DNA of 33,157 nt, from the NCBI GenBank assembly GCA_900317295.1, contig ONGB01000007.1, positions 1-33,157 on the forward strand, given 5' to 3'. Position 1 is the stretch's first letter, and each line of letters starts with the position of its first letter. Both the position numbers and the translations under genes were made by a program. The DNA comes from an uncultured Erysipelotrichaceae bacterium (GTDB lineage: Bacteria; Bacillota_I; Bacilli_A; RFN20; CAG-826). This document shows positions 23,954-32,759 of the stretch, one piece after another. The notes beneath the pieces were generated by a model. It had not been told where the DNA came from, searched no databases, and worked only from the letters and a program-made list of their open reading frames with translations.

Positions 23954-26414
23954 CGTCTTCTTCCTCCCCGCTTGATGCTTCCTCGTCCGTCATTAGATGC
24001 GGATAGAAATGGGCTTTTATATCGTTCTCATAGGACACCATGTCTTGCTTGAGGTTCTTATAGCAGATATCCCCATAGGGGCAGAATTTGCAATTGGCGT
24101 TCCGCGGTTCAGCGGAACCGAGGTCGGAGCTCGTCGGGGCGATGGGGAATTCGTTCTTCGTTATCTTCTCAATCGTCTCGACCATCGCTTTCTTCGCTTC
24201 TTCGACCAACTGGTCGAGGTTATAGGGCGGGTTCGTCTCCGCCTTGGGGATGATGCTGACCGGTTCATCCGGCGTGTTGAATAGCAAACCTTTGCCGAAA
24301 TAGGTGCTGCTGTTCTTGGTCACGTTCTTCCCGTCTTTCGTGAGGCCGGTTGGATCAAGGGATTGCCAATAGGGGACATAGTTTCGGCTCACTCCGCGGG
24401 AACGGACGGTTTTCACCACATTAGCAAAGGATGTCTCGCCCCCATCGGCGGCGAATTTTTTCGGCGACGAGGCGAAGGTATGCGATATTCCAAAGCTCCC
24501 AAAGGTGCCTCCGTTGGTAAGCTTGGCCTTATTCGGGGAGTTCTCGATGGCAAAGTAATACAAAGGCAATTGGCAAGAGGGGCCCAAGAACACCTGGGTG
24601 GCCACAAAGTTCTCTTTCCCAGACTTATAGTCGATGATCGTGTAGAACTTCTCCCCTTCGAATTCGGTGAACAAGATCTTATCGATCTTTGCATTAGCGA
24701 AGGTGTATGTCACCCCGTTGTTCCCTTGAAGTTTGAAGGTGACCTTTTCTTCTGCGAGATCGCCGGCATAATGCATGATGGTTTTGGATTTCTGGATCGC
24801 CGATACGACGAACTTGAGCCAGTATTTGGCCATCTCCAGCCACACTTCTTCCTTGGCCGTATAGGTCTGGTTAGAACGAAGCATCGATTGCTTATACTCA
24901 AGGGCGCCATTGGCGAATTCTTTCTCGAAATCGAAATCGTCGTGCAGCACGCGTTCCATCACTGAATGAACCAACGTGCCTAGCCACATTGCATGCTTAT
25001 CCCCGTCTTGATCGGGGACCACATTATTTAGGTAATACTGGAACGGGCATTTGATATAGCCTTCCAGGTTGGTGACCGACCAATTCTTCTTAGGATCAAA
25101 GATAGGTTTCTCGATGCCTTTATAGGAATGGTCATAATTCCGATATTCGCCAAAACGGAACGGATAGAATTGCTTATCCAGTTGATCAGCAAGGTAAAGG
25201 TGCCCCGCTTCCGTCGTATAAACCCCGTCGGGGTTCATCCCTACTTTGACCGCGGAACTCCAGCCTAATTCTTCTAGGAACGGGGAATCATAGATCTTAT
25301 CCGTCAGATGCTGACGGACGCGGGAAAGCATGGCGATGTCGTTATAGAGCAGATAGTTCAATTTCTTCCGACGGTCCATCTTCGTCCGGACATAGCTCGG
25401 ATTGGCGGATACCTTCGTCAATTCTTGGTCGGTTAAGACGTTCTTGTCATCGAATACTTTATAGAACGCGTCGTATTGGAAATTGGTGACGAATATACGC
25501 GCGCTGGGGTCCAGGGTGTAACGATTCTCGATCGTGATGCCTTTGTCATCGATCTGTTCTTTCACCCCGAGGGTATTCGCGATTTCCAACAAGCTCGCGT
25601 AAGCGAAATCGAAGGGCAACGATGGCAGACCGTAGTAATTGACGATGCGCAGCAATTCGCCTAGGTCAGAGTCTTCCTTCTCCTCTTCCGTGAAGACGAA
25701 GCTCTTGGACTGATAGATGTCCGCGGTTTTCTTTTTGACCGCGGGGTTGCTTAGGAACGGGCGGAGGAAAACCGCGAACGACGGCAGCTTGAATAATGAA
25801 GAGACCGTCTTAATGTAATAGAGGTCAGACTCATCGTTGATAAGGATAGAAATGCGCTCCCTTAAGGATTCATCCTCGCGCAGCTCTTTTCTAATCTGCG
25901 AATAGATGTAGAAATACTGGGCGAACTTATTGGGGAACGATAATAGAGGGGGGTGCTCCCCGTCCTTTAGTTTCTTTTCCGCGCCTAATTGTTCAAGGGT
26001 GACATCGGTATAGGCGATGCCTTTCCGCGCCAATAACGCATGGATTTCCTCATCTTCTTGCATTTCAAGCAGGACGACCTTGCTACGAGATAGCTCAACC
26101 GAAGCGAGGGGGTCGACTTTGATGAATCCGTTCGTCTTTAGATCATCATATAAAACTTTAAGGCGTGCGTTCTTCTCGTAGTCCGCGACGCGGAGGAGGC
26201 GTAGGTATTTCTTCCCGTTGGAATAATCGATTTGTTTCCCCATCAAATAGGGAATCGGGTCCTTGGCGAAGGAAAAGGATACGCGGTCAAGGAGGTCATC
26301 TTTTCTAAGGATTTTCCACTCCGCGCCGGGGTGTTCCCCCTTCAGACGGAAGAGGATGGGAAAACACTCATAGTCACAGACTAGTAGGCACTTTTGTTCC
26401 AAAAACTCCGTCAT
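23946..26414 (-). CDS. addB: AddB/RexB-like nuclease subunit, shortened
   Basis: At 822 residues it is much shorter than typical AddB (about 1,150). I see no Walker A motif, so the inactivated helicase half is reduced, as in RexB-like subunits. The nuclease half is intact: LVHSVMERVL (His483), Asp578, IIDYKSG (Asp595, Lys597) and QLPLYYFA. Four cysteines fit the AddB iron-sulfur staple: Cys456 (GYIKCPFQYY) and the C-terminal CKFCPYGDIC (775, 778, 784). The protein ends in a Glu/Asp-rich tail. AAAGGAGG lies just before the ATG, 17 bases after the preceding gene. It partners the AddA encoded directly downstream. Confidence 0.92.
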   Translation of the reverse strand: MTEFLEQKCLLVCDYECFPILFRLKGEHPGAEWKILRKDDLLDRVSFSFAKDPIPYLMGKQIDYSNGKKYLRLLRVADYEKNARLKVLYDDLKTNGFIKVDPLASVELSRSKVVLLEMQEDEEIHALLARKGIAYTDVTLEQLGAEKKLKDGEHPPLLSFPNKFAQYFYIYSQIRKELREDESLRERISILINDESDLYYIKTVSSLFKLPSFAVFLRPFLSNPAVKKKTADIYQSKSFVFTEEEKEDSDLGELLRIVNYYGLPSLPFDFAYASLLEIANTLGVKEQIDDKGITIENRYTLDPSARIFVTNFQYDAFYKVFDDKNVLTDQELTKVSANPSYVRTKMDRRKKLNYLLYNDIAMLSRVRQHLTDKIYDSPFLEELGWSSAVKVGMNPDGVYTTEAGHLYLADQLDKQFYPFRFGEYRNYDHSYKGIEKPIFDPKKNWSVTNLEGYIKCPFQYYLNNVVPDQDGDKHAMWLGTLVHSVMERVLHDDFDFEKEFANGALEYKQSMLRSNQTYTAKEEVWLEMAKYWLKFVVSAIQKSKTIMHYAGDLAEEKVTFKLQGNNGVTYTFANAKIDKILFTEFEGEKFYTIIDYKSGKENFVATQVFLGPSCQLPLYYFAIENSPNKAKLTNGGTFGSFGISHTFASSPKKFAADGGETSFANVVKTVRSRGVSRNYVPYWQSLDPTGLTKDGKNVTKNSSTYFGKGLLFNTPDEPVSIIPKAETNPPYNLDQLVEEAKKAMVETIEKITKNEFPIAPTSSDLGSAEPRNANCKFCPYGDICYKNLKQDMVSYENDIKAHFYPHLMTDEEASSGEEEDDE

Positions 26415-26430
26415 GGGGTCCCTCCTTTTC

Positions 26431-26895
26431 TCATTCGTCCTTCTCGTAGGCGAGTTTCGGGTTCTTCCCCGCGTAGAAGTCCAGATAGAACTCTTCTTTC
26501 AGGCGATAGCCCATGGACCACAGTAATCCGTCGAGCAATTCCGGCTCGCCGACCTTGTCCTCGATGAAAGAATCATAAAGGACCTTGATGAGCGTTTTTT
26601 CGGACTCTTCCTTTTTTAAGCCCTCTTTCTTGTAATCATCGAGCAGCTCATTGAGGCCATGCACTTCCCGATACTGCCTCTTGGCCTCTTCCATATCTTT
26701 GGCCAATTGGCCAGAGAAACGGCGGTCCAGGATTTGGTACATCAGTTTGAGATCGATGAAGCCGATCTTCTGCGCGTTCAACATAGCAAAGCCCGCATCC
26801 AAAAGAGCCTGCTCGGCATCTTGCTTGCTCATGCCTTGGGCCATCTTTTCCTCCACCACCGATTTGGTGGCGGCTTTTATATCTATATATGTCAT
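26431..26895 (-). CDS. Hypothetical helical protein upstream of addB
   Basis: This 154-residue, charged, probably all-helical protein has no signal peptide or membrane segment. The N-terminal ~50 residues (KMAQGMSKQDAEQALLDAGFAML) could form a small helical bundle; the rest is rich in Lys, Glu, Leu and Tyr. GAGGGGG lies about 10 bases before the ATG. It is 17 bases upstream of addB on the same strand, so it is probably co-transcribed, but I recognise no family and no link to recombination. Confidence 0.72.
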   Translation of the reverse strand: MTYIDIKAATKSVVEEKMAQGMSKQDAEQALLDAGFAMLNAQKIGFIDLKLMYQILDRRFSGQLAKDMEEAKRQYREVHGLNELLDDYKKEGLKKEESEKTLIKVLYDSFIEDKVGEPELLDGLLWSMGYRLKEEFYLDFYAGKNPKLAYEKDE

Positions 26896-26978
26896 ATATA
26901 AGTCCCCCTCTTTAGTCCGTTATTTTGCGTTCAAGGAATTATTGCAGTTCCTGCCGGTTCGTCAACACCCCCCAAGCG

Positions 26979-27188
26979 TCATTTTCTTTCCTGAACGATG
27001 GCCTCTTTGAGCATGTCGTATTCAAAGAAATCGTTGATGACGATCTTGAAACTCCTGATCTCGAATCCGTCGGTGCCTTTGGCGGCGTCCATGATCGCGT
27101 TGTACGATCCGCCGATCAGCATTTCCAGGGCGTCTTCCCCCATGATGTTTTCCAAGTATTTGGCGAACTGCTTTGTTTTCTTTGTCAT
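26979..27188 (-). CDS. Small hypothetical protein (69 residues)
   Basis: The product starts MTKKTKQFAKYLENIMGEDALEML and ends FFEYDMLKEAIVQERK. It looks like an alpha/beta or helical small domain, with no recognised family. AGGAGG is present but 13 bases from the ATG, further than usual. It lies between the Sel1 gene and the 154-residue gene on the same strand, with 35- and 83-base gaps. The frame is preferred over overlapping frames on both strands because of start signal and strand. Confidence 0.6.
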   Translation of the reverse strand: MTKKTKQFAKYLENIMGEDALEMLIGGSYNAIMDAAKGTDGFEIRSFKIVINDFFEYDMLKEAIVQERK

Positions 27189-27223
27189 GGATTAATTTAT
27201 GCCTCCTATTTTTGACAGGGCCA

Positions 27224-28975
27224 TTATTTATCAGAATGGTCGTCCCCTTCTTCCGCAGGTAGCGGAATCTCGGCTTTCTTCGCCTCGAATAATTCTCGAT
27301 AATGCCTGGCCTTTTCTTCACTTTTAATATCTTCTGGCCCATCGCGATAAATCCGTTCTAGTTCCTGGTAGGCGATGATTTCGCCTCGCCTAGCTAGGCC
27401 TTTGAGCAAGAAGGTGGCGTCCCTCGCCGACATGATGTCGGGATAGTCCCGCCATAACAGAGCGCGGTAATAGTCTTTGGGGAACTTGGGCTCGACGGGC
27501 GGATCATCTTTCGCGATCTGTTCCCCGAGCGTCATTTGGGCGGGGCGATAACCCCCTTGGGCGAGCTCTTCTAGGAATTGCGTCCCCTGATGGGTCTTTC
27601 CCTTCTCTAATAGGATCTCCGCGTATAAGAGTTGGCAGGCCTCCGGGGTTCGCGCTTCCTCGATGATCGCTTTCTTGATATAGACGGTGGCGAGCCTCAG
27701 GTCCTTCTTCGGCCCATATTCGTGGTTCTGTCGGTAATATTCGGCGAGCCAATAAAGGGCATCACGGCTTCCAAGGGATTCGGCGCGTTGCAGCAGCTGC
27801 AGCCCCCATTCCGCGTATTGATCCTTCGCCCAGAACGAGGCGATCTTCCCCAGGGTAAGCATCGAGAAGGCCGAATGCCGGCGCATGCCATTGAGGGCGA
27901 ACCCCACCGCTTCGGCTAGGCTATTCTTGGAATAGAAGGGATGGCCTTCCTTCGCGTCGCGGTGGCTCATGAGGCAGTCGGCCATCGCGCCGAAGCAATC
28001 GCCGTTGTCTAGTTCTATCCCCATATCCAGGAATAGCCGCGTTTGGACGAGGTCGTCCTTTTCCCGACAGATCCAGGCGGCGAGCCGGCAGGCTTCTCCG
28101 TCTCCTAGCGAAGCCCCCATCATCGCGTATTTCAGCGCGTCGGTGTCATAACCATCCTCATAGTTATAGCGCGCCAATAGCTCGCACCCCTTCGCGGATT
28201 TCTCATCGGCGAGGGCTTTGAGCATCGGATACATCTCCTCGTTCTCTCCGCGACCGCGGAGGAAATGGCAGCCGCGGAGGATCGCCGCCTCCCGGCTCAA
28301 ATTGCCGATAAGGGTTTTGAGGTTTTCTCGGTACGCCGCGGTTTTCACCTTGAGGTAGCACAATAGTTTCCCCTCTAGGGGCGGCAGGCCTTTGCCGTGG
28401 ATCAGCCAGTCGATGAATACCTCGCCCTCTTCTTTAGTTTTCCCGTCCTTGATATAACGGATGGCACGTCTTAACTCTTCGAGGGCGACCCCTTCATAAC
28501 CTTCAGGAATCCGAACGTCGAAGAATTCCTCTAAGAAGCTTTTTCCTAGGGGTTGTTCGGTCTTTCGCTCGCCCCAATCGTGGATGAGCTCGATGAAATC
28601 CAGTCCGCGGATATAAAAGGTCTCCCCCAGCGTGACGATCGTTGGGAGACGCTCACCATTTTCCGGATCGACGAAGAAAGGATTCCCGTCTTTGCCGACG
28701 ACGTCGATCTCCAGGTATTCCTCGTTTAGAGGCTTCTCGATCGAGGGTTTGCGGTTGACCGCGTATTCGGCGAGGGCGTCATAGATCAGGTATAGGCTCC
28801 CACGGTTAATCTTATTGGTCTCGACAAAATCAGGGTTGTCGTCATCGTCATTGAATTGACGAAGCTGCCCTTGATCATCGAGGGTATAGATGAGTTCCTT
28901 CTTCTTCCCATCCTTGGTTTTGGTGTAGTGGGTAAACAGGATGTCGTATCCACGCAGCGCATTGAAATCGGCCAT
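27224..28975 (-). CDS. Sel1-like repeat protein
   Basis: The start is ATG at 28975 (MADFNALRGYD), 7-8 bases after AGGAGG; the upstream ATG at 29050 would overlap the macro gene and lacks such a site. The protein has 583 residues. The N-terminal ~200 residues are an unrecognised domain (EEYLEIDVVGKDGNPFF, FYIRGLDFIELIHDWGERK). From about residue 230 to the end come Sel1/TPR-like helix pairs: KSAKGCELLARYNYEDGYDT, GDGEACRLAAWICREK, SRDALYWLAEYYRQN, and AQMTLGEQIAKDD. Such solenoids bind proteins. It follows the macro gene by 68 bases, within the run of ADP-ribose genes. Confidence 0.8.
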   Translation of the reverse strand: MADFNALRGYDILFTHYTKTKDGKKKELIYTLDDQGQLRQFNDDDDNPDFVETNKINRGSLYLIYDALAEYAVNRKPSIEKPLNEEYLEIDVVGKDGNPFFVDPENGERLPTIVTLGETFYIRGLDFIELIHDWGERKTEQPLGKSFLEEFFDVRIPEGYEGVALEELRRAIRYIKDGKTKEEGEVFIDWLIHGKGLPPLEGKLLCYLKVKTAAYRENLKTLIGNLSREAAILRGCHFLRGRGENEEMYPMLKALADEKSAKGCELLARYNYEDGYDTDALKYAMMGASLGDGEACRLAAWICREKDDLVQTRLFLDMGIELDNGDCFGAMADCLMSHRDAKEGHPFYSKNSLAEAVGFALNGMRRHSAFSMLTLGKIASFWAKDQYAEWGLQLLQRAESLGSRDALYWLAEYYRQNHEYGPKKDLRLATVYIKKAIIEEARTPEACQLLYAEILLEKGKTHQGTQFLEELAQGGYRPAQMTLGEQIAKDDPPVEPKFPKDYYRALLWRDYPDIMSARDATFLLKGLARRGEIIAYQELERIYRDGPEDIKSEEKARHYRELFEAKKAEIPLPAEEGDDHSDK

Positions 28976-29043
28976 AAGAATTCCTCCTATGGCCGAATGA
29001 TATGGCATCGTGATTAATGGGCCTTCCGCGAATGACGGAATCA

Positions 29044-30252
29044 TCACCATCTTTCAGGTCCGTAAGCGCGGACTTTTCTTCGATTCTCTTTATATTCGAA
29101 GATCGATTCCCCTGCCCAGAAATGGTAGGTGCGGAGAATGTCGGTTCCATCGCTGCCCCGGCGAAGTTTCTTCACGCATTCGTTGAAGGCGTTGCCATAA
29201 TCGTCGTACTCGTTAAGCGAATAGTCGCAGAAACTATAGACCTCTACCGCTTCTTCCGCGGTCAGATGCAATGCGACGCAGGTCAAAAGGATCTCGGCTT
29301 TGTTGGGACATTCCCAATGATAGCCCTTCCCATTCCTATTCTTTTGCTTCTTCCAATCATATTGGACGGAGTGGCTCGTCTTGCCTCGCTCCTTTTCGTA
29401 TTGGGACGGCACCCCCGCTTCTTTCGCTTTGATGATGTCATTGAGCGTCTCTTGGAAGGTCTTGGGGTCTTGCTTGATCCCCAATACGAGGGAATTGATC
29501 TCCGCCCAGGCGCTTTCCAACCGATCTTCTTTGACTTTTTGGGATTTGGTGATGTTTTTGGCGAAAACGTATTTCCGGATCATGTTGGCGAACGAATCGC
29601 CGCGGATGACCCCGATGCGCTTCATCAATGGTTTCTTGGGCTCGATTTCCCTACGGGGTCCATCGGTCTCCGCGGAGAGCATGTTTGGCACGCTATGACG
29701 CGCTGGGCCGGTAGCGGAAGAAGGTTTCCTATATTCCCTTACATACCGACGATGGGCCCTTTCCTCTTCTTCGTATCCCGATTCCAAGGTGTAGATGTTG
29801 AGATAGACATCGATTTCCGGATGCTCTTGGGCGAACTGGAAGCAGATGCGCCTGGCGATGGAGGCCACCGTGCCGGTCACATAGCCATTCGCCCCGGTCC
29901 CGATAATCGGGACGGAGATGGTCTTGATCCCGTTATCTAACGCGGTCTGCAATACCTTTTTATAGACCTCGGCGATCATCTCGTTCTTGGGGTCCATGAA
30001 TTTTAGTGGGGTGATGACATGGATGATCTTCTTGCAGGGCAGCCCATAGGAATCGGTGACGAACACCTCCCCGAAGGGGTATTTGGACCATGTCCGCTTG
30101 GCATCCCTAAGGACATCTTCCGGGTTGGCCGATGCGTTTAAGATAGAATCGAAAATGCGGCCGGGGATGACAACATTTTCCCCTTGGCCTAAGGAATTGA
30201 CGATGGCCCCGCCGGGGAAAGAAGCGATGTCGATAGAAATGTTTTGGAACAT
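29044..30252 (-). CDS. Macro-domain protein with helical C-terminal domain
   Basis: The 402-residue protein has GGAGG 7 bases before the ATG. Residues 1-155 fit a macro domain: GGAIVNSLGQG (14-24), GEVFVTDSYGLPCKKIIHVITP (61-82) and PIIGTGANGY (115-124), the loop that holds the ADP-ribose phosphates. The usual NAAN is replaced by NSLG, so hydrolase activity is uncertain and it may only bind. A charged linker leads to a C-terminal helical part; residues ~315-365 (ILLTCVALHLTAEEAVEVYSF) resemble the helical module found after macro domains in other Firmicutes. The gene lies 49 bases after a small gene that follows the ADP-ribosylglycohydrolase, indicating a shared ADP-ribose theme. Confidence 0.8.
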   Translation of the reverse strand: MFQNISIDIASFPGGAIVNSLGQGENVVIPGRIFDSILNASANPEDVLRDAKRTWSKYPFGEVFVTDSYGLPCKKIIHVITPLKFMDPKNEMIAEVYKKVLQTALDNGIKTISVPIIGTGANGYVTGTVASIARRICFQFAQEHPEIDVYLNIYTLESGYEEEERAHRRYVREYRKPSSATGPARHSVPNMLSAETDGPRREIEPKKPLMKRIGVIRGDSFANMIRKYVFAKNITKSQKVKEDRLESAWAEINSLVLGIKQDPKTFQETLNDIIKAKEAGVPSQYEKERGKTSHSVQYDWKKQKNRNGKGYHWECPNKAEILLTCVALHLTAEEAVEVYSFCDYSLNEYDDYGNAFNECVKKLRRGSDGTDILRTYHFWAGESIFEYKENRRKVRAYGPERW

Positions 30253-30301
30253 GAATAGCCTCCCCTGCCCGTGGGCCTGATTTAGTTTAGGTTAGAGTAT
30301 T

Positions 30302-30562
30302 TTAAGCCTCGGCGACCTTTCTTTGAAGGGGCCGCGCCCCCGCTTTTCCATCCAATTCGAGCTGTCGCATCAAACTCTCGTAGATAGAGTCCTCCTCGCT
30401 TTTCTCGATGGGGAACCCTAGCGCTTCCGACATCGCCACAAAATCATCGTCTTCGATCTTGTCGTCGAGCAGTTCCCTGCTTAGCGCGTGGAACGCTTCC
30501 GCGCGGGTTTTGCTTTCCTTCAATAGCGCTTTGGTATGCTCTTGGCGTTGTTTTTCGGTCAT
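30302..30562 (-). CDS. Small hypothetical protein (86 residues)
   Basis: This highly charged, helical 86-residue protein begins MTEKQRQEHTKALLKESKT and has no recognised family. AGGAAGGA precedes the ATG and overlaps the end of the ADP-ribosylglycohydrolase gene, whose stop is 3 bases upstream, so translation is probably coupled. It could be a partner or regulator of the flanking ADP-ribose enzymes; that is only contextual. Confidence 0.68.
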   Translation of the reverse strand: MTEKQRQEHTKALLKESKTRAEAFHALSRELLDDKIEDDDFVAMSEALGFPIEKSEEDSIYESLMRQLELDGKAGARPLQRKVAEA

Positions 30563-30565
30563 GGG

Positions 30566-31384
30566 CTATTCCTTCCTGACGCTTTCAAGGGCATCTTTGA
30601 TATCCTGTGGCAAGCGCTTCTGCGCCTCTATCAGGTATTCCTCGGGGATCTCCTTGTAATAGGCCTCGGCGATCGGACAGGCGATGGCCGCGAGGGTGTC
30701 CGCGTCCCAGCGGATCGACAAACATAGCCTCAGGCAGTCGTCGAAGGAGTCGCTGTGGAGGAAGCACCAGATGGCCTGCGGGACGGTGACCTGGCAGGTC
30801 TCGTCCCCGTGGGAGAGCTCCGCCATCATGCCCTCGTAGTTAAGGTTCAGGTCATAACGCTCGGACGCGTATGCCCGGATCTCCTCCCGACTCGCTCCAT
30901 GGAGGGCCATATAAATGCAGACGGCGATCACCACCGCTCCTCTGATGCCCTCGGGATGGTTATGGGTGCATTCGGTAACCTCCTTCGCGAGCCTCTCGCA
31001 TTCCTCGAGGCTCTGGGCGTAATAGGCGACGGGGGACACCCGCATCGCCGATCCGTTGCCAAAGGAGTTATAGGGCTTGGGGTCTTCTAAGTAGATCCAG
31101 GAGTTAAAGCGCCCGCCGTAGCCGGCCTCGGAATAGGCCCTGGCCCACTTCTGGAGGTAATGAGCGACCGGCTCACCCTCTCCTTTGTGGGCGCAGTAAT
31201 CCGCGACGGCCGCGGTCAGGACGCTGTCGTCGGTGAAGGTCGATTCATCGTGAATCTGGATGTATTGCTTCGGAGTCTTAGGCCCGTGCTTGAATTCGTA
31301 GTAGGAGCCATAGATGTCCCCGATCGCGGCCCCGTAGGTGCCTTTGTAGTCCTTGATGCTGACCATGTTTTTATATTGATCCAT
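30566..31384 (-). CDS. ADP-ribosylglycohydrolase-family protein
   Basis: The 272-residue protein has AGGAGG 7 bases before the ATG. Motifs of the ARH/DraG fold are visible: GDIYGSYYE (22-30), TFTDDS (49-54; the two Asp are metal ligands), HNHPEG (141-146) and WDADT (226-230), which stands where most members have GGDxDT. The binuclear-magnesium residues are therefore kept, but the glycines before the last motif are replaced by Arg-Trp. The family removes ADP-ribose from proteins or small molecules. It precedes a small gene and a macro-domain gene on the same strand. Confidence 0.88.
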   Translation of the reverse strand: MDQYKNMVSIKDYKGTYGAAIGDIYGSYYEFKHGPKTPKQYIQIHDESTFTDDSVLTAAVADYCAHKGEGEPVAHYLQKWARAYSEAGYGGRFNSWIYLEDPKPYNSFGNGSAMRVSPVAYYAQSLEECERLAKEVTECTHNHPEGIRGAVVIAVCIYMALHGASREEIRAYASERYDLNLNYEGMMAELSHGDETCQVTVPQAIWCFLHSDSFDDCLRLCLSIRWDADTLAAIACPIAEAYYKEIPEEYLIEAQKRLPQDIKDALESVRKE

Positions 31385-31411
31385 AGATAGTCCTCCTTGT
31401 TCGTCGGCAAC

Positions 31412-31452
31412 ATTATATAAACGGCGTGAAAATGGTGTTTCCGCGTTTCACG
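31412..31452 (-). promoter_or_regulatory. -10 box and inverted repeat before the ADP-ribosylglycohydrolase gene
   Basis: A perfect TATAAT lies on the minus strand at 31417-31412, about 27 bases before the start codon, without a good -35. Just upstream, CGTGAAA (31425-31431) and TTTCACG (31446-31452) form an inverted repeat; TTTCCG/CGGAAA offers an alternative hairpin sharing bases. The site could combine termination of the upstream gene with an operator. Confidence 0.4.
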
Positions 31453-31472
31453 GAAAAATCTTTGTCTATGGC

Positions 31473-32546
31473 TCAAAGATAGACCCGTTTGTTTATCTCG
31501 ATCATGATGGAACGAACCTTCTTTCCCTCTATCGGGGGGACGGTCATTGACCCCTTATATGGGAAGTTCCTGGCGTGGGAAAGGCCTTTGGCTTCGCAAA
31601 ACCCCTCAACCAATTCGACGAGCAGTTCATCGTGGTCTTTATTGAAACCGATGCACACGTCGGGATAGGGCCCATGGCTTGCCACATCCGCCATCGCGGT
31701 GTTGAAGGAATGCAGGTCGATGAGCAAAACATCGCCCTTTTGATTCATGATTGTCTGCCTCAGCCTCTTATGGTGGGCGTCGTAATATCTTTTCGCCCAA
31801 GCCATGTATTCTGGATCCAGAGAATGGCGAAGCGTCCGTCCGAGGTAGTCCTTGGTATAGAGGGCCCCCATTCCGTATTTGGCCATCTCTTCCTTTTCAT
31901 TATCCCAGTATTTCTCAACATCCACATAAAGCCTTGAATACTCCGCGGCCACCGTCGGGTAATACAGGTTTTGTACGATCTCAAGGAGCAACACATCAGA
32001 CATCTTGATGTTGGTCAGCGCCAATTCCGTCGCTCGGTTTTCCTTGTCGTAATAACCGAGTTCGCCGCAATCGGGTCCCGTTTTGAACCCCGGCGGCAAC
32101 TTCGTGCTTGCGTGAGGAACATGGAAGACGATGCTTCCGAAAAGGTGGTAAAGATCATCGAGGAATTGGGCGATGGTGAGGTCTTGCGAAGCGAAGTATT
32201 TGCCCATCGCGCGCTTTGCGGATTCCCTTTGCCTTTTTAGGTGTTCCTGAATGTCATACTGGGCGATGAACTCGTCAAGGCAATACCAGATCCTTGCCCC
32301 CTTCGCGCGCAAATGAACGAGATAGATTTCAAACCACCTTCCCGAGAAAATGGGCGCATGCCCATCCGCGTAAATCAATCCGGCATAGCCTTTGAAACCC
32401 CTTGAATGGACGCGAAGCTCTTCCCGAGGGAAAACCTTTTTCAAGAAGGCTTTGTATCTTTCCGCCTCTTCTTGGTTGGCGAGGAGAACAACATCAAGAT
32501 CATAGGGGTTCTCCCAATCGCGAAACTCGGAAAACAAACTGTTCAT
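31473..32546 (-). CDS. N-formylglutamate amidohydrolase-family protein with extra N-terminal domain
   Basis: Of 357 residues, the C-terminal ~225 match the N-formylglutamate amidohydrolase fold (related to zinc carboxypeptidases): IVFHVPHAST, SRLYVDVEKYWD, LLIDLHSFNT and RSIMIEINKRVYL at the end. The His in PHAST and LHS and the acidic residues fit metal and substrate binding. The first ~125 residues (SEFRDWENPYDLDVVLL..., RWFEIYLVHLRAKGARIWY) form an extra domain I do not recognise. AAAGGAG lies 8 bases before the ATG. No other histidine-degradation genes are nearby, so the substrate may be another N-acyl amino acid or peptide. The ADP-ribosylglycohydrolase gene follows after 88 bases. Confidence 0.82.
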   Translation of the reverse strand: MNSLFSEFRDWENPYDLDVVLLANQEEAERYKAFLKKVFPREELRVHSRGFKGYAGLIYADGHAPIFSGRWFEIYLVHLRAKGARIWYCLDEFIAQYDIQEHLKRQRESAKRAMGKYFASQDLTIAQFLDDLYHLFGSIVFHVPHASTKLPPGFKTGPDCGELGYYDKENRATELALTNIKMSDVLLLEIVQNLYYPTVAAEYSRLYVDVEKYWDNEKEEMAKYGMGALYTKDYLGRTLRHSLDPEYMAWAKRYYDAHHKRLRQTIMNQKGDVLLIDLHSFNTAMADVASHGPYPDVCIGFNKDHDELLVELVEGFCEAKGLSHARNFPYKGSMTVPPIEGKKVRSIMIEINKRVYL

Positions 32547-32759
32547 ATTTTCTCCTTTCCATGTTCTAGAAAGAGAAGAAAGGCTCCCATCGCCATGATA
32601 GGAGCCGACATCCGTTTATTCTCGTTCCCATCATGCAAGCTTTGGCACCTTGCCCGATATTCGGGCAGGTTGTCGGTGGGTCGACGGGCTTGTCCCTCGC
32701 CACTCTCTTTATGGACGGCAATTATTATCCTGGTTCGTAAATCCGCTTTCAACTGGCCA
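32547..32759. other. Intergenic region with two hairpins
   Basis: Read on the minus strand, GGCTCC/GGAGCC (32582-32606) forms a stem followed by T/C-rich sequence, a weak terminator candidate for the HD gene. Nearby, TGCCCGA (32651-32657) and TCGGGCA (32661-32667) form a 7-bp stem with a 3-base loop. The frame at 32543-32830 overlaps both genes, is Arg/Lys-rich and is unsupported. Confidence 0.45.

Noticed and set aside
28976-29050. Upstream ATG start for the Sel1 protein
   Set aside because: It overlaps the macro-domain gene, while a perfect AGGAGG sits before the internal ATG at 28975.
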